Made by a program: the position numbers and the translations under genes
Shown here: one piece after another, positions 1 through 9,273 of the stretch
Layout: each line of letters starts with the position of its first letter
How positions within the stretch are numbered: position 1 is the stretch's first letter
Notes under the pieces: model-generated
What the model was told of the DNA's origin: nothing
Databases searched by the model: none
What the model saw: the letters and a program-made list of their open reading frames with translations, nothing else
NCBI RefSeq assembly: GCF_001679785.1
Contig: NZ_CP016286.1
Coordinates: forward strand, 4,033,501-4,097,500
Direction: 5' to 3'
Source: Rhizobium leguminosarum
GTDB taxonomy: Bacteria > Pseudomonadota > Alphaproteobacteria > Rhizobiales > Rhizobiaceae
DNA length: 64,000 nt

Positions 1-108
1 CTTCACCAATATGTCTCTGGTCAGCGGGCCGCTGATTCGAACGACAGAAACACCCGAAGGCAGGGCGCCGCTCGATAGTGCATATATGGTATCGTTCAAC
101 ATGGCCAT
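1..108 (-). CDS. mnmE: tRNA modification GTPase MnmE (N-terminal fragment, cut by window edge)
   Basis: The reverse strand encodes an uninterrupted 36-codon start of Mnm[16 protein letters not shown] followed by [17 protein letters not shown], the conserved N-terminal tetrahydrofolate-binding segment of this family. MnmE works with MnmG to modify U34 in tRNAs. The start is ATG at 108 or ATG at 102 (M-A-M-L-N-D); an AGG a few bases upstream of 108 favours the former. It lies downstream of rho on the same strand with a terminator between them. The rest of the gene is outside the window. Confidence 0.88.
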   Translation of the reverse strand, partial: MAMLNDTIYALSSGALPSGVSVVRISGPLTRDILVK

Positions 109-156
109 ATCGCCTGGTTCATCGGTTGGAATCGAAATCGATTCCTCTCAAATAGA

Positions 157-190
157 AAAGCTGGCGGCATCGCGAGATGCCTCCAGCTTT
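157..190 (-). terminator. Intrinsic terminator after rho
   Basis: Near-perfect hairpin: AAAGCTGG (157-164) and GGCATC (66-71 of that line) pair with GATGCC and CCAGCTTT (183-190), with one C/T mismatch and a GCGA loop. Read on the minus strand the stem is followed by TTTTCTATTT, as expected for a rho-independent terminator between rho and mnmE. Confidence 0.8.
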
Positions 191-211
191 AGGGGTGAAT
201 CCGGCTAAGGA

Positions 212-1477
212 TTATGTGTTCATCGATTCGAAGAAGTCGGAATTGTTCTTCGTCTGCTTGAGCTTGTCGATCAGGAATTCGACCGCATCGGTCGTGCCCA
301 TCGGCGCCAGGATACGGCGGAGCACGAAGATCTTCTGCAGATCCTGGCGCGGAACCAGAAGGTCCTCCTTACGCGTGCCGGACTTCAGGATGTCCATTGC
401 CGGGAAGATGCGCTTATCGGCGACCTTGCGATCGAGGACGATTTCCGAGTTGCCGGTACCCTTGAATTCTTCGAAGATCACTTCGTCCATGCGGCTGCCA
501 GTATCGATCAGCGCCGTCGCGATGATCGTCAAAGAGCCGCCTTCCTCGATGTTACGCGCCGCGCCGAAGAAGCGCTTCGGCCGCTGCAGAGCGTTGGCGT
601 CCACACCGCCGGTCAGGACCTTGCCTGACGAGGGAACGACCGTGTTATAGGCACGGCCCAAGCGCGTGATCGAATCGAGCAGGATGACAACGTCGCGTCC
701 GTGCTCGACCAGGCGCTTGGCCTTCTCGATGACCATCTCGGCCACCTGCACGTGACGCACGGCCGGTTCGTCGAAGGTCGAGGAGATTACCTCGCCGCGA
801 ACCGAACGCTGCATGTCGGTCACTTCTTCGGGGCGTTCATCGATCAGCAGGACGATCAGATAGCACTCCGGATGGTTGGCAGTGATCGAATGCGCGATGT
901 TCTGCAACAACACGGTTTTGCCGGTACGCGGCGGTGCGACGATCAATCCACGCTGGCCCTTGCCGAGCGGCGCCACCAGGTCGATCACACGTGGCGACAG
1001 ATCCTTGGTGGTGGGAATATCGAGTTCCATCTTGAAGCGCTCGTTCGGATAGAGCGGCGTCAGATTGTCGAAATGAACCTTGTGACGGATCTGTTCCGGA
1101 TCGTCGAAATTGATGGTGTTGACCTTGAGCAGCGCGAAGTAGCGCTCGCCTTCCTTCGGCCCACGGATCGGGCCCTCGACCGTATCGCCGGTTTTCAGCG
1201 AGAAACGGCGGATCTGCGACGGGGAGATATAAATATCGTCCGGGCCCGGCAGGTAGTTCGCATTGGGCGACCGCAGGAAGCCGAAACCGTCCTGCAGCAC
1301 TTCGACGACGCCTTCGCCGATGATCTCAACATCCTGGCTGGCAAGCATCTTGAGGATCGCAAACATCAGCTCTTGCTTGCGCATCGTGCTTGCATTCTCG
1401 ACCTCGAGCGATTCGGCAAATGCCAGCAGATCCGTCGGGGATTTACTCTTAAGTTCCTGAAGCTTCATTTCAGCCAT
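212..1477 (-). CDS. rho: Transcription termination factor Rho
   Basis: A 421-residue ATP-dependent RNA helicase that releases RNA polymerase at Rho-dependent terminators, acting as a hexameric ring in the cytoplasm. The N-terminal Rho-N helical domain (about 1-48) is followed by the cold-shock-like RNA-binding domain with the GFGFLRS motif near residue 64. The RecA-like ATPase core has Walker A APPRTGKT at 181-188, the [10 protein letters not shown] segment, the [12 protein letters not shown]-loop region and the [11 protein letters not shown] arginine-finger region. Length is typical. The start ATG at 1477 gives [11 protein letters not shown] roughly 200-base leader separates it from hemJ. 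hemE, hemJ, rho and mnmE are co-oriented, pointing away from the putative origin. Confidence 0.97.
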   Translation of the reverse strand: MAEMKLQELKSKSPTDLLAFAESLEVENASTMRKQELMFAILKMLASQDVEIIGEGVVEVLQDGFGFLRSPNANYLPGPDDIYISPSQIRRFSLKTGDTVEGPIRGPKEGERYFALLKVNTINFDDPEQIRHKVHFDNLTPLYPNERFKMELDIPTTKDLSPRVIDLVAPLGKGQRGLIVAPPRTGKTVLLQNIAHSITANHPECYLIVLLIDERPEEVTDMQRSVRGEVISSTFDEPAVRHVQVAEMVIEKAKRLVEHGRDVVILLDSITRLGRAYNTVVPSSGKVLTGGVDANALQRPKRFFGAARNIEEGGSLTIIATALIDTGSRMDEVIFEEFKGTGNSEIVLDRKVADKRIFPAMDILKSGTRKEDLLVPRQDLQKIFVLRRILAPMGTTDAVEFLIDKLKQTKNNSDFFESMNT

Positions 1478-1674
1478 GAAGTGACCAATACTCTTTTTAA
1501 TTTCAAAGGGGAAAGGCGATGTTGGGTCGTATTCGGTACCGCGAAAGGGCTCGCAGACGACTGAACTCTACACACATGCCACGTAGATGAGATGCGCGGA
1601 AAATAGCGACTCGCAATCGCTGCCGCAAGAGGGCTGCTTAAAATGAAGCAAATTTAACCTGAGGACGATTTTCC

Positions 1675-2217
1675 TCAGAACGGCTTCACCACGACGAGGA
1701 TGACGATCAGGATCATCAGCACTGTCGGGGCCTCGTTCATGAACCGCCAATAACGCGCCGAGCGGCGATTTTCATCCCGCTCGAACGCTCCGACGGCGCG
1801 GCTGAAGAACATATGAACAGCGGTCAGCAATACAACGAGACCGATCTTGGCTTGCAGCCAGCCGCCCTGGAATCCATAAACCGACCAGGCGAGATAGAGG
1901 CCGAAAATCCACGTCAGCATCATCGCCGGCGTCATGATGATTCGAAGCAGCCGGCGCTCCATCACCTTGAAGGTTTCCGACTGCACCGAGCCGGGCTCCG
2001 CATCGGTGTGATAGATGAACAGCCGAGGCATGTAGAACAGCCCAGCCATCCAGGAAATGACTGCGATGATATGTAGCGCCTTGATCCAGAGGTAGAGATT
2101 ATCGGGGTTCCAGGCAAAAAGCCCGACCGCCATCAGCGCAAAGAAGGCCAGCGCAAAATGAGCCCGGCGCCGGGCGTAGGCGCCAGATCTCCGATCGGTT
2201 TGATTTTCCATCGTCAC
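1675..2217 (-). CDS. hemJ: HemJ, protoporphyrinogen IX oxidase
   Basis: A 180-residue polytopic inner-membrane protein of the HemJ family, which oxidises protoporphyrinogen IX to protoporphyrin IX in bacteria lacking HemY/HemG. Four hydrophobic segments are visible. The family signature is in [19 protein letters not shown] and YMPRLF, which contains the His expected to bind heme. The start is GTG at 2217, which overlaps the hemE stop in a GTGA tetranucleotide; an in-frame ATG two codons later (2211) is the alternative. Coupling to hemE places two heme-pathway steps together. Confidence 0.92.
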   Translation of the reverse strand: MTMENQTDRRSGAYARRRAHFALAFFALMAVGLFAWNPDNLYLWIKALHIIAVISWMAGLFYMPRLFIYHTDAEPGSVQSETFKVMERRLLRIIMTPAMMLTWIFGLYLAWSVYGFQGGWLQAKIGLVVLLTAVHMFFSRAVGAFERDENRRSARYWRFMNEAPTVLMILIVILVVVKPF

Positions 2218-3245
2218 GCCCCGCCTCGCACGCGATCCACCAGCAGACGCACATGCTCTGGGTCGGCCTGCGGTGTAATACCGTGACCGAGATTGAAGAT
2301 CAGCGGACCATTGCCGAGATGCTGCAGAATATCATCGATGCCTTCCTCCAGCGCCCGGCCGCCGGCAACGACACGCATCGGATCGAGGTTGCCCTGAACC
2401 GGTCCATCCTTTTGAAGTTCGGCCGCAAAGGCCAGCGGGACCGACCAGTCGAGGCCGATCGCATCAGCACCCGTCTTCTGGCGATAGGTTTTCAGCTGGT
2501 AGCCGGCGCCCTTGGCAAAGGCGATGATGCGAGCATGTGGCCGTTGTGATTTGACCGAAGCGATCATCCGCGCAACCGGCTTGATCGCGAACGCCTCGAA
2601 CTCCTTCTCGCCGAGAACACCTGCCCAGGAATCGAAGATCTGCACTGCATCGGCGCCAGCATCGATCTGGGCGACGAGATAATCGGCCGATACGTCGGCA
2701 AGCAGCATCAGCAGATGCTCGAAAGCGCGGGCATGCTTGTAGGCGAAGAGACGGGCAGGGGCCTGATCCGGCGTGCCGTGACCGGCGATCATGTATGTCG
2801 CAACCGTCCACGGCGCGCCGCAGAAACCGAGCAGCGTCGTCTCCGCTGGCAACTCTTCACGCAGCCGCCGTACCGTTTCCAGAACCGGCCTGAGATAATC
2901 GACAACCTCTTCGCCGTTCAAACTGCCGATCCCGGCTTCATCGATCGGATCCATCTCCGGGCCATGGCCCTGCGTGAACCGGACATTTCGCTTCATTGCG
3001 TCTGGAATGACCAGGATATCGGAAAACAGAATGGCCGCATCGAAGCCATAGCGGCGGATCGGCTGCAATGTCACTTCGACGGCGTGCTCAGGCGTGTAGC
3101 AGAGATCGAGAAAACTCCCTGCCTTTGCCCGAGTCTCCCGATATTCCGGAAGATAACGTCCAGCCTGTCTCATCAGCCAGAGAGGAGGAGGGGAGAGGCT
3201 TTCGCCACTCAAAACCCTCATGATCTTTCGCCGCGTATCGCTCAA
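2214..3245 (-). CDS. hemE: Uroporphyrinogen decarboxylase
   Basis: A 343-residue enzyme that decarboxylates uroporphyrinogen III to coproporphyrinogen III in heme synthesis. The N-terminal signature [15 protein letters not shown] and the substrate-pocket segment [15 protein letters not shown] with its catalytic Asp are present, as are the second signature [13 protein letters not shown] and the C-terminal NLGHGI. Length matches the family. It is divergent from the PPDK regulator gene across the DnaA-box region, the arrangement known at alphaproteobacterial origins (Caulobacter, Sinorhizobium). It overlaps hemJ by 4 nt. Confidence 0.97.
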   Translation of the reverse strand: MSDTRRKIMRVLSGESLSPPPLWLMRQAGRYLPEYRETRAKAGSFLDLCYTPEHAVEVTLQPIRRYGFDAAILFSDILVIPDAMKRNVRFTQGHGPEMDPIDEAGIGSLNGEEVVDYLRPVLETVRRLREELPAETTLLGFCGAPWTVATYMIAGHGTPDQAPARLFAYKHARAFEHLLMLLADVSADYLVAQIDAGADAVQIFDSWAGVLGEKEFEAFAIKPVARMIASVKSQRPHARIIAFAKGAGYQLKTYRQKTGADAIGLDWSVPLAFAAELQKDGPVQGNLDPMRVVAGGRALEEGIDDILQHLGNGPLIFNLGHGITPQADPEHVRLLVDRVRGGA

Positions 3246-3463
3246 GCGCTTCTTCCCTATAAAAAAACAAAGATCTTTTAAAAGGTTTCTATTTCTTAGA
3301 GTCGGTGACTATCAAGGATTAAAATCCATCCACCGCCGATGCCATTTGTCGCGCGGCTGCAAAAGAACATTGGAAAGATTTGTCGATCTCGTCCGAATTT
3401 CGGGGAGAAGCTGAATCCGAAAATGATTCCAAATCCTTCCAGCTCGGCGATTTTTCTCATAAC

Positions 3464-3472
3464 TGTGGATAG
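3464..3472 (-). promoter_or_regulatory. DnaA box candidate 1
   Basis: TGTGGATAG, one mismatch to the reverse consensus TGTGGATAA. Confidence 0.7.
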
Positions 3473-3474
3473 GC

Positions 3475-3483
3475 TGTGGACGA
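3475..3483 (-). promoter_or_regulatory. DnaA box candidate 2
   Basis: TGTGGACGA, two mismatches to TGTGGATAA. It starts 11 bases after box 1 starts, in the same orientation, so the two lie on about the same helix face. Confidence 0.5.
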
Positions 3484-3510
3484 GCATTCAAGAAGCCTAG
3501 CCCTTCCCCA

Positions 3511-3519
3511 TCGTCCACA
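3511..3519 (+). promoter_or_regulatory. DnaA box candidate 3
   Basis: TCGTCCACA, two mismatches to TTATCCACA, in the opposite orientation to the other three. Confidence 0.5.
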
Positions 3520-3552
3520 GGGCCAATCGAAACCGATCCGCAGAATCCGAAA

Positions 3553-3561
3553 TGTGGACAA
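3553..3561 (-). promoter_or_regulatory. DnaA box candidate 4
   Basis: TGTGGACAA, one mismatch to TGTGGATAA. Confidence 0.65.
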
Positions 3562-3646
3562 GGAGGCATGTTTTCCCTTGCCGGAGACTGCCTCGCCGCC
3601 GTAGCTCTGTTTCATCCAGTCTTTTCAACAGGCAGCGGAAAATAGC

Positions 3647-4468
3647 GTGGAGAACAGAACGAACTTCTTTCATCTGCATCTGATTTCTGACTCAACGGGA
3701 GAGACTCTGATCTCCGCCGGGCGCGCCGCGTCGGCACAGTTCAGATCGGCGCAGCCGATCGAACATGTTTATCCGCTGATCCGCAATCGCAAGCAGCTGC
3801 TGCCGGTTCTGCAGGCGATCGATGACGCCCCCGGCATCGTGCTCTACACCATTGTCGACCGGGAGCTTGCGAGCCTGATCGATGAACGCTGCATCGAGAT
3901 GGGCGTCGCCTCGGTGAATGTGCTGGAGCCGGTGATGAATGCCTTCCAGATCTATCTCGGCGCCCCGTCTCGCCGTCGTGTCGGGGCCCAGCATGTCATG
4001 AATGCCGGCTACTTCGCGCGCATCGAAGCGCTGAATTTCACCATGGATCACGATGACGGCCAGATGCCCGACGATTACAACGATGCCGATGTCGTGATCA
4101 TCGGCATCAGCCGTACGTCGAAAACACCGACCAGCATCTATCTCGCCAACCGAGGCATCAAGACGGCGAACATTCCAATCGTCTATGGCGTGCCATTGCC
4201 CGAGAGCCTCTTCGTGGCGAGCAAACCGCTGATCGTCTGCCTGATCGCCACCACCGACCGTATTTCCCAGGTGCGGGAAAATCGTGTGCTCGGGGTGACG
4301 CAGGGTTTCGATCGCGAACACTACACCGATCGCGCCGCGATTTCGGAGGAGCTGAAATATGCCCGCTCTCTCTGCGCCCGCCACAACTGGCCGCTGATCG
4401 ACGTTACCCGTCGCTCAATCGAGGAAACAGCCGCGGCAATCGTTGCCCTGCGGCCGAAGCTGCGCTAA
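3647..4468 (+). CDS. Pyruvate, phosphate dikinase regulatory protein (DUF299 kinase/pyrophosphorylase)
   Basis: A 273-residue member of the bifunctional regulator family that inactivates PPDK or PEP synthase by ADP-dependent Thr phosphorylation and reactivates it by phosphorolysis. The N-terminal [14 protein letters not shown] signature is clear, and the nucleotide loop GISRTSKTP sits at 153-161. The start is GTG at 3647. It is the first gene right of the putative origin (position of RP001/CC_0001) and leads the run with maf, aroE, coaE and dnaQ. Whether the target is PPDK or PEP synthase cannot be told from the protein; PPDK is usual in rhizobia. Confidence 0.9.
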   Translation: MENRTNFFHLHLISDSTGETLISAGRAASAQFRSAQPIEHVYPLIRNRKQLLPVLQAIDDAPGIVLYTIVDRELASLIDERCIEMGVASVNVLEPVMNAFQIYLGAPSRRRVGAQHVMNAGYFARIEALNFTMDHDDGQMPDDYNDADVVIIGISRTSKTPTSIYLANRGIKTANIPIVYGVPLPESLFVASKPLIVCLIATTDRISQVRENRVLGVTQGFDREHYTDRAAISEELKYARSLCARHNWPLIDVTRRSIEETAAAIVALRPKLR

Positions 4469-4504
4469 GCGCTGACGAAAAGCCGGCACGCCGAGGAACC
4501 ACCC

Positions 4505-5104
4505 ATGACGCCGAAACTCATCCTTGCATCGTCGAGCTCCTTTCGCCGGATGCTGATGGAAAATGCCGGTCTATCCTTCGAGGCGCATGCCGCAAGGATC
4601 GATGAACGGGCCGTTGAAGCGCCGCTGGAAAAAGCCGGCGCTAAGCCTGATGCCGTGGCCCTCGTCCTGGCCAGGGCCAAGGCCGAGGAAGTCAGCAGCC
4701 GTTTTCCGAAAAGCCTGGTCATCGGTTCGGATCAAACGATGTCGCTCGGCGACAACGTCTTCCATAAGCCGAAGGACCTGGCCGACGCGGCTAGCCATCT
4801 TCAGGCTCTTTCCGGGGTAACTCACCGATTGAACAGCGCCGTCGCGATCGTCAGCGATGGCGTGGTCTTGTGGGAACATCTCGCCCATGCCGAACTGACG
4901 ATGCGGCCGCTAACGGCGGAGTTCATCGACAGGCATCTGGCCCGGGTTGGCGAGCGGGCGCTTTCCAGCGTCGGCGCCTATCAATTGGAGGGGGAGGGCA
5001 TCCAGCTCTTCGAAAAGATCGCGGGTGATTATTTCACCATTCTCGGCCTGCCGATGCTGCCGCTCTTAAAAGAATTGCGAGAACTCGGAGCGATCGATGG
5101 GTGA
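4505..5104 (+). CDS. maf: Maf-like nucleotide pyrophosphatase
   Basis: A 199-residue Maf/HAM1-fold protein that hydrolyses non-canonical or pyrimidine nucleoside triphosphates to the monophosphate and pyrophosphate. The N-terminal [18 protein letters not shown] matches the family signature ASxSxxRxxLL. The catalytic general-base Asp is D76 in GSDQT, followed by the HKP and [13 protein letters not shown] segments. I cannot say whether it is the m7GTP or the dTTP/UTP subtype. It sits 36 bases after the PPDK regulator gene and overlaps aroE by 8 nt. Confidence 0.9.
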   Translation: MTPKLILASSSSFRRMLMENAGLSFEAHAARIDERAVEAPLEKAGAKPDAVALVLARAKAEEVSSRFPKSLVIGSDQTMSLGDNVFHKPKDLADAASHLQALSGVTHRLNSAVAIVSDGVVLWEHLAHAELTMRPLTAEFIDRHLARVGERALSSVGAYQLEGEGIQLFEKIAGDYFTILGLPMLPLLKELRELGAIDG

Positions 5105-5954
5105 TTCACGTGAAACATTGGGGCCGAAAGCATTTGTCACGGGCTTTCCCATCAAGCATTCGCGCTCGCCATTGATCCACGGATATTGGTTGAAGACGCT
5201 CGGCCTGCCAGGCAGCTACCGCGCTCATGAAGTGGCACCCGAGGCCTTTGCCGATTTCATTCACTCGTTGAAGGATGGCAGTTCCGGTTTTACCGGAGGC
5301 AATGTCACCATTCCTCACAAGGAATTGGCATTCCGGCTCGCCGACAAGCCGGACGCGCTATCGCGCGAACTCGGCGCCGCGAACACACTCTGGCGGGAGG
5401 ATGGCGCCCTGCATGCGACGAATACCGACGGTCGCGGCTTCATCGCCAATCTCGACGAACGCCATCCGGGCTGGGACCGGCATTCCACGGCCGTCGTCTT
5501 TGGCGCCGGCGGCGCCAGCCGGGCGATCATCCAGGCGGTCCGTGATCGCGGTTTCAAGGAGATCCACGTCGTCAACCGCACCGTCGAACGCGCGCATGAG
5601 CTCGCGGATCGTTTTGGCCCGCGTGTCCAGGCCCATCCGGCCGGGGCGCTTGCCGAAGTCATGAAAGGCGCCGGCCTCTTCATCAATACCACCTCGCTCG
5701 GCATGGACGGTGAGCCGGCGCCGCAACTCGATTTCTCGCCCCTTGCAGCCGATGCCGTCGTCACCGATATCGTCTACGTGCCCTTGAAGACGCCGATCCT
5801 GGCCCAAGCGGAAGAGCAAGGATTTCCCATCGTCGATGGTCTCGGCATGCTCTTGCACCAGGCCGTGCCCGGATTCGAGAAATGGTTCGGCCAGCGCCCC
5901 ATCGTCGACGCTGCGCTGCGCGCGCTCATCATAGCGGATATGGAAGCACACTGA
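5097..5954 (+). CDS. aroE: Shikimate dehydrogenase
   Basis: A 285-residue NADPH-dependent enzyme that reduces 3-dehydroshikimate to shikimate in aromatic amino acid synthesis. The substrate site is [13 protein letters not shown] (20-32). The catalytic Lys is K75 in NVTIPHKE and the catalytic Asp is D111 in NTDGRG. The NADP-binding loop GAGGAS is at 136-141. The ATG lies within the end of maf (ATGGGTGA, 8-nt overlap) and the stop overlaps the coaE start by 1 nt (TGATG), so translation is probably coupled. Confidence 0.96.
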   Translation: MGDSRETLGPKAFVTGFPIKHSRSPLIHGYWLKTLGLPGSYRAHEVAPEAFADFIHSLKDGSSGFTGGNVTIPHKELAFRLADKPDALSRELGAANTLWREDGALHATNTDGRGFIANLDERHPGWDRHSTAVVFGAGGASRAIIQAVRDRGFKEIHVVNRTVERAHELADRFGPRVQAHPAGALAEVMKGAGLFINTTSLGMDGEPAPQLDFSPLAADAVVTDIVYVPLKTPILAQAEEQGFPIVDGLGMLLHQAVPGFEKWFGQRPIVDAALRALIIADMEAH

Positions 5955-6565
5955 TGCTGAAGATCGGCCTCACCGGCTCCATCGGAATGGGAAAATCGAC
6001 AGCGGCAAAGCTCTTCGCCGACGCCGGAATCCCGGTGAATGATTCGGATGCCGTGGTCCACGATCTCTATGCCGGTGAGGCTGCACCCCTGGTGAATGCC
6101 GCTTTCCCCGGCACGATGAAGGATGGAGCAGTCGACCGGCGTGAACTCGGCCGCCAGCTCGCTCTTGATCCTGACGGCTTCAAACGCCTGGAAGCGATCG
6201 TCCATCCGCTGGTTAGCAAACGCGAGGCGGAATTTCTGAAGCGACAACGCGCCGCCGGCGCCGACATGGTATTGCTCGATATTCCATTACTTTTCGAAAC
6301 CGGCGCCGAGGCGAGAGTGGACGTCGTCGTCGTCGTCAGCACTGATCCACAGATTCAGCGCCAAAGGGTGCTTGCGCGCGAAGGCATGACCGAGGAAAAG
6401 TTCGACATGATTCTCTCACGCCAGACGCCGGACACGGAAAAACGGCGGCGGGCCGATTATCTGATCGACACCAGTCACAGTATCGCGACGACGAGGGGAC
6501 GGGTGTTCGAGATCGTCGCCGACCTGAAAACGCGGATTGCCAAGGGAGATTTCCGGAATGCGTGA
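5954..6565 (+). CDS. coaE: Dephospho-CoA kinase
   Basis: A 203-residue enzyme for the last step of CoA synthesis, phosphorylating the 3'-hydroxyl of dephospho-CoA. It starts [16 protein letters not shown] with the P-loop GSIGMGKS at 8-15, and the family segments DSDAVVHDLY, LLDIPLLFE and the lid RQR are present. An upstream in-frame start at 5882 would give an N-terminal tail with no homology, so ATG 5954 was chosen. That ATG shares a base with the aroE stop. The 3' end overlaps dnaQ by 8 nt. Confidence 0.95.
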   Translation: MLKIGLTGSIGMGKSTAAKLFADAGIPVNDSDAVVHDLYAGEAAPLVNAAFPGTMKDGAVDRRELGRQLALDPDGFKRLEAIVHPLVSKREAEFLKRQRAAGADMVLLDIPLLFETGAEARVDVVVVVSTDPQIQRQRVLAREGMTEEKFDMILSRQTPDTEKRRRADYLIDTSHSIATTRGRVFEIVADLKTRIAKGDFRNA

Positions 6566-7280
6566 GATCATCTTCGATACGGAAACCACCGGCCTCGACA
6601 ACCGCGCCGACCGCATCATCGAAATCGGCGGCATTGAGCTCTTCAACCATTTCCCCACGGGCAACACGATCCATATCTTCATCAATCCTGGAGATCAGAA
6701 GGTTCATCCGGATGCGCTCGCGGTGCACGGCATCACCGATGAATTCCTGAAGGACAAACAGCCTTTCGCGGAGGTTGCCGAACAAATCCTCACCTTCTTC
6801 GGCGATGCGAAGTGGATTGCCCATAACGCCACCTTCGATATGGGCTTCATCAACGCAGAATTCGCGCGGATCGGTTTGCCGCCAATCCTGCCGGAACGGG
6901 TGCTCGACACGCTGTCGATGGCGCGGCGCAAACATCCGATGGGGCCGAATTCGCTCGATGCGCTTTGCCGGCGCTACGGCATCGATAATTCGCACCGCAC
7001 CAAACACGGCGCGCTGCTCGACTCCGAACTGCTTGCCGAAGTCTATATCGAGATGATCGGCGGCAGACAGGCAGCCCTCGGGCTCGGCATGGTCGGCAAA
7101 TCCAACCACGCAGCTCGCGGTGACACGGGGATGGAAGACGACGTGGTGATTGCCGCCGTGCTCGAGCGGCCCCGGCCGCTCGCCCCGCGCCTCAGCCAAA
7201 CCGAGGAGCAGGCGCATGAGGCGCTCGTCGCCAAGCTCGGTGAAAAAAGCGTCTGGGCGAAATACGCCAATCTCGATTAA
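6558..7280 (+). CDS. dnaQ: DNA polymerase III epsilon subunit (proofreading 3'-5' exonuclease)
   Basis: A 240-residue DEDDh exonuclease, the proofreading subunit of the replicative polymerase. Exo I is FDTETTGLD with D7 and E9, Exo II HNATFDMGF with D94, and Exo III HGALLDSE with H150 and D155. ATG 6558 (MREIIFDTE) is the natural start, within the end of coaE (ATGCGTGA overlap). The C-terminal tail (about 180-240), which in this family contacts the polymerase alpha subunit, is less conserved. Confidence 0.95.
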   Translation: MREIIFDTETTGLDNRADRIIEIGGIELFNHFPTGNTIHIFINPGDQKVHPDALAVHGITDEFLKDKQPFAEVAEQILTFFGDAKWIAHNATFDMGFINAEFARIGLPPILPERVLDTLSMARRKHPMGPNSLDALCRRYGIDNSHRTKHGALLDSELLAEVYIEMIGGRQAALGLGMVGKSNHAARGDTGMEDDVVIAAVLERPRPLAPRLSQTEEQAHEALVAKLGEKSVWAKYANLD

Positions 7281-7297
7281 ACCGTCCTAAATTGAAA

Positions 7298-7320
7298 ATG
7301 CCCGGGACCAGCCCGGGCAT
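7298..7320 (-). terminator. Terminator between dnaQ and secB
   Basis: Perfect 9-bp inverted repeat ATGCCCGGG / CCCGGGCAT with a 5-base loop. On the minus strand it is followed by TTTTCAATTT, so it chiefly ends secB transcription. On the plus strand there is no T-run, but the stem may still slow read-through from dnaQ. Confidence 0.8.
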
Positions 7321-7346
7321 CCGCATCTCAGACAAGAAAGAGCCGG

Positions 7347-7829
7347 TCAGTTCGGAACGGCCTGAACCTTGGCGCGGGCCTGTTCTTCGGCAACGCGCTG
7401 AGCGAACATCTGCGTGAAGTCGATCGGGTCGATCATCAGTGGCGGGAAACCGCCGTTGCGGGTGACGTCGGCGATGATCTGACGAGCGAAGGGGAAGAGC
7501 ATGCGCGGGCACTCGATGAAGAGAACCGGCAGCATGTGTTCCTGCGGGAAACCGGCAACGCGGAAAACGCCGCCATAGGTGAGTTCGGCATGGAAAACCG
7601 TCTTGTCGCCGTCCTTGGCTTCGGCATTCAGCGACAGCACGACATCGAAATCCGTATCGGAAAGCGGGTTGGCGTTGACGTTCACATTGATGTTGATCGT
7701 CGGCGCCTTGTCGCGGGCCTGCAGCGAACGCGGCGCACCGGGATTTTCGAAGGACAGATCCTTGGTATATTGCGCAAGGATCGAAAGGGTGGGGTTGGCC
7801 GCACCGTTGCTGTTGTTATCGTCTGCCAT
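7347..7829 (-). CDS. secB: Protein-export chaperone SecB
   Basis: A 160-residue cytosolic chaperone that keeps preproteins unfolded and delivers them to SecA. The family segments [26 protein letters not shown]-type strand [10 protein letters not shown], and [17 protein letters not shown] are clear. The start MADDNNSNG at 7829 is chosen because of a GAGGAAAA Shine-Dalgarno just upstream; in-frame starts further upstream add an unlikely tail. It is convergent with dnaQ. Confidence 0.95.
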   Translation of the reverse strand: MADDNNSNGAANPTLSILAQYTKDLSFENPGAPRSLQARDKAPTININVNVNANPLSDTDFDVVLSLNAEAKDGDKTVFHAELTYGGVFRVAGFPQEHMLPVLFIECPRMLFPFARQIIADVTRNGGFPPLMIDPIDFTQMFAQRVAEEQARAKVQAVPN

Positions 7830-7930
7830 TGGCTTTTCCTCGAGGGGCATGGGAATGGTGCCGCCATCTAACATTTCAGGGAAGGGCTTACAACCCTGGG
7901 CGCTTGGCTCGGTTGATCAGCCGCAGTGCC

Positions 7931-8446
7931 TCAATCGCTAAGATGCTTGCCGGACCACGGCGAGTTGCGATCCGGCTCCCTATGATAGTCCTCCTCGTCG
8001 AGATCGACCACCTTCGAGTTCGGCTTGCGGTCGCGGAAATCGGATTGCGGACCGGAGGAAGAGCCGCCCTTGGCATTGACGACGACGAAGCGTTTGGCGA
8101 TCGCCCGCCAGACGAGATCGCGCACCGGCGGAATGAGAATGAGGATCGCGATGATATCCGTGAGGAAGCCGGGAATGATCAGGAGCAGCGAGGCGATAAC
8201 GTTCATCGCCGGCCGCAGCAGGTCGCGGCCCGGCATCATCCCATTTCGTCCTTCGCTCGACATGCGGCGCAAAATACCGATGCCCTGCCGGCGCAGCAGA
8301 ACCACGCCGAGAACGAAACCCAGCATGACGAGAACAAGCGTCAGCCACAATCCGATAGCCTGGCCGACGACGACGAAACCGGCAATTTCGGCGAACGGCA
8401 GCAGCAGAATGAAGGCCGGCAGGATCGAAAAACGCATGTCCGTCAT
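7931..8446 (-). CDS. FxsA-family membrane protein
   Basis: A 171-residue protein with the FxsA-type membrane core. Hydrophobic segments are at about 6-26, 28-50 and 83-105, followed by a hydrophilic, charged C-terminal tail (about 120-171). The family core PFAEIAGFVVVGQAIGLW and LRPAMNVIASLLLIIPGFLTD can be read. E. coli FxsA lessens phage T7 exclusion by the F plasmid, but the cellular role in rhizobia is unknown. The start is ATG 8446 or ATG 8437. It is divergent from the Tim44-like gene. Confidence 0.85.
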   Translation of the reverse strand: MTDMRFSILPAFILLLPFAEIAGFVVVGQAIGLWLTLVLVMLGFVLGVVLLRRQGIGILRRMSSEGRNGMMPGRDLLRPAMNVIASLLLIIPGFLTDIIAILILIPPVRDLVWRAIAKRFVVVNAKGGSSSGPQSDFRDRKPNSKVVDLDEEDYHREPDRNSPWSGKHLSD

Positions 8447-8568
8447 GTCCCGGGCTCGCCGGTCTCCTCTTGGCGCCGGCGAAGATGCCAGCCATCATTT
8501 GAATCATCTGTATAGGCAGACTATATGGGAGTACAAATCAGAGATGTTAACGGCGGCTGCGATACGAT

Positions 8569-9273
8569 ATGAGTTCGAACGACTTCATCACATTATTTTT
8601 CCTGGTAGCGGCTGTGCTGATTTTCTTTCAGCTCCGCTCCGTGCTCGGGCGCCGTACAGGAAATGAGAAGCCGCCGCGCGATCTCTATACACCGCGGGAT
8701 GCTGCTCCGGCCGAAGCCGCCGATGCCGGCAAGGTCGTGACGCTGCCGCGGCGCGATGCGACGACGGAGGATGAAGATCGCTTCGCCGCCATCGATGCTT
8801 TCGCGGCGCCCGGAACGCCGCTCAACGAATCGCTGCGTGCGCTGAACAAGGCCGACCCCGCCTTCAGCCCGAAGGAGTTTCTGAACGGCGCCCGCATGGC
8901 TTACGAGATGATCGTCATCGCCTATGCCGATGGCGACCGGAAAACGCTGAAGAACTTGCTGTCGCGCGAAGTCTATGACGGCTTCGATGCGGCGATCGGC
9001 GAGCGCGAAGCTCGGGGCGAGAAGGTGAAGTCCACTTTCGTCGGCATCGATAAGGCCGAAATCACCCATGCGGAGACGAAGGGCAGCGAAGCGCAGATCA
9101 CCGTGCGCATCGCCAGCCAGCTGATATCGGCCACCTACGACAAGGCGGATGTGCTGATCGAAGGCGACGCCGAAAACGTCGCCGAGGTCAACGACGTCTG
9201 GACCTTTGCTCGCGACACCCGCTCGCGCGATCCGAACTGGAAACTCGTGGCGACCGAATCGGAACATGAGTGA
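8569..9273 (+). CDS. Tim44-like domain protein
   Basis: A 234-residue protein with one N-terminal membrane anchor (about 5-25, FITLFFLVAAVLIFFQL), an acidic low-complexity linker (about 35-85) and a C-terminal Tim44/TimA-type domain (about 95-230). That domain is seen in FSPKEFLNGARMAYEMIVIAYADGDRKTLKNLLS and the closing DVWTFARDTRSRDPNWKLVAT. The mitochondrial homologue helps protein import; the bacterial role is not well established. The 3' end overlaps mltA by 8 nt. Confidence 0.88.
   Translation: MSSNDFITLFFLVAAVLIFFQLRSVLGRRTGNEKPPRDLYTPRDAAPAEAADAGKVVTLPRRDATTEDEDRFAAIDAFAAPGTPLNESLRALNKADPAFSPKEFLNGARMAYEMIVIAYADGDRKTLKNLLSREVYDGFDAAIGEREARGEKVKSTFVGIDKAEITHAETKGSEAQITVRIASQLISATYDKADVLIEGDAENVAEVNDVWTFARDTRSRDPNWKLVATESEHE

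Larger units (their letters stand above)
3246..3646. other. Probable chromosomal replication origin (oriC), hemE to PPDK-regulator intergenic region
   Basis: These 401 non-coding bases lie between divergent hemE and the PPDK regulator gene (RP001-type), the classic alphaproteobacterial origin context. The hemE side is AT-rich (about 3256-3300), a candidate unwinding element. Four DnaA-box-like 9-mers lie at 3464-3472, 3475-3483, 3511-3519 and 3553-3561. Four GANTC (CcrM methylation) sites lie at 3299, 3413, 3425 and 3543, against about 1.6 expected by chance in 401 bases. No full CtrA site (TTAA-N7-TTAA) was found. Genes on both sides mostly point away from it, which suits bidirectional replication. 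It must also contain the two divergent promoters. Confidence 0.8.

Noticed and set aside
1599..1626. Terminator between hemJ and rho
   Set aside because: Only a 5-bp stem (AGCGA/TCGCT) with a weak T-run; not strong enough to list.
3246..3646. CtrA binding sites in the origin
   Set aside because: TTAA half-sites occur at 3278 and 3319, but neither has a second TTAA after 7 bases.
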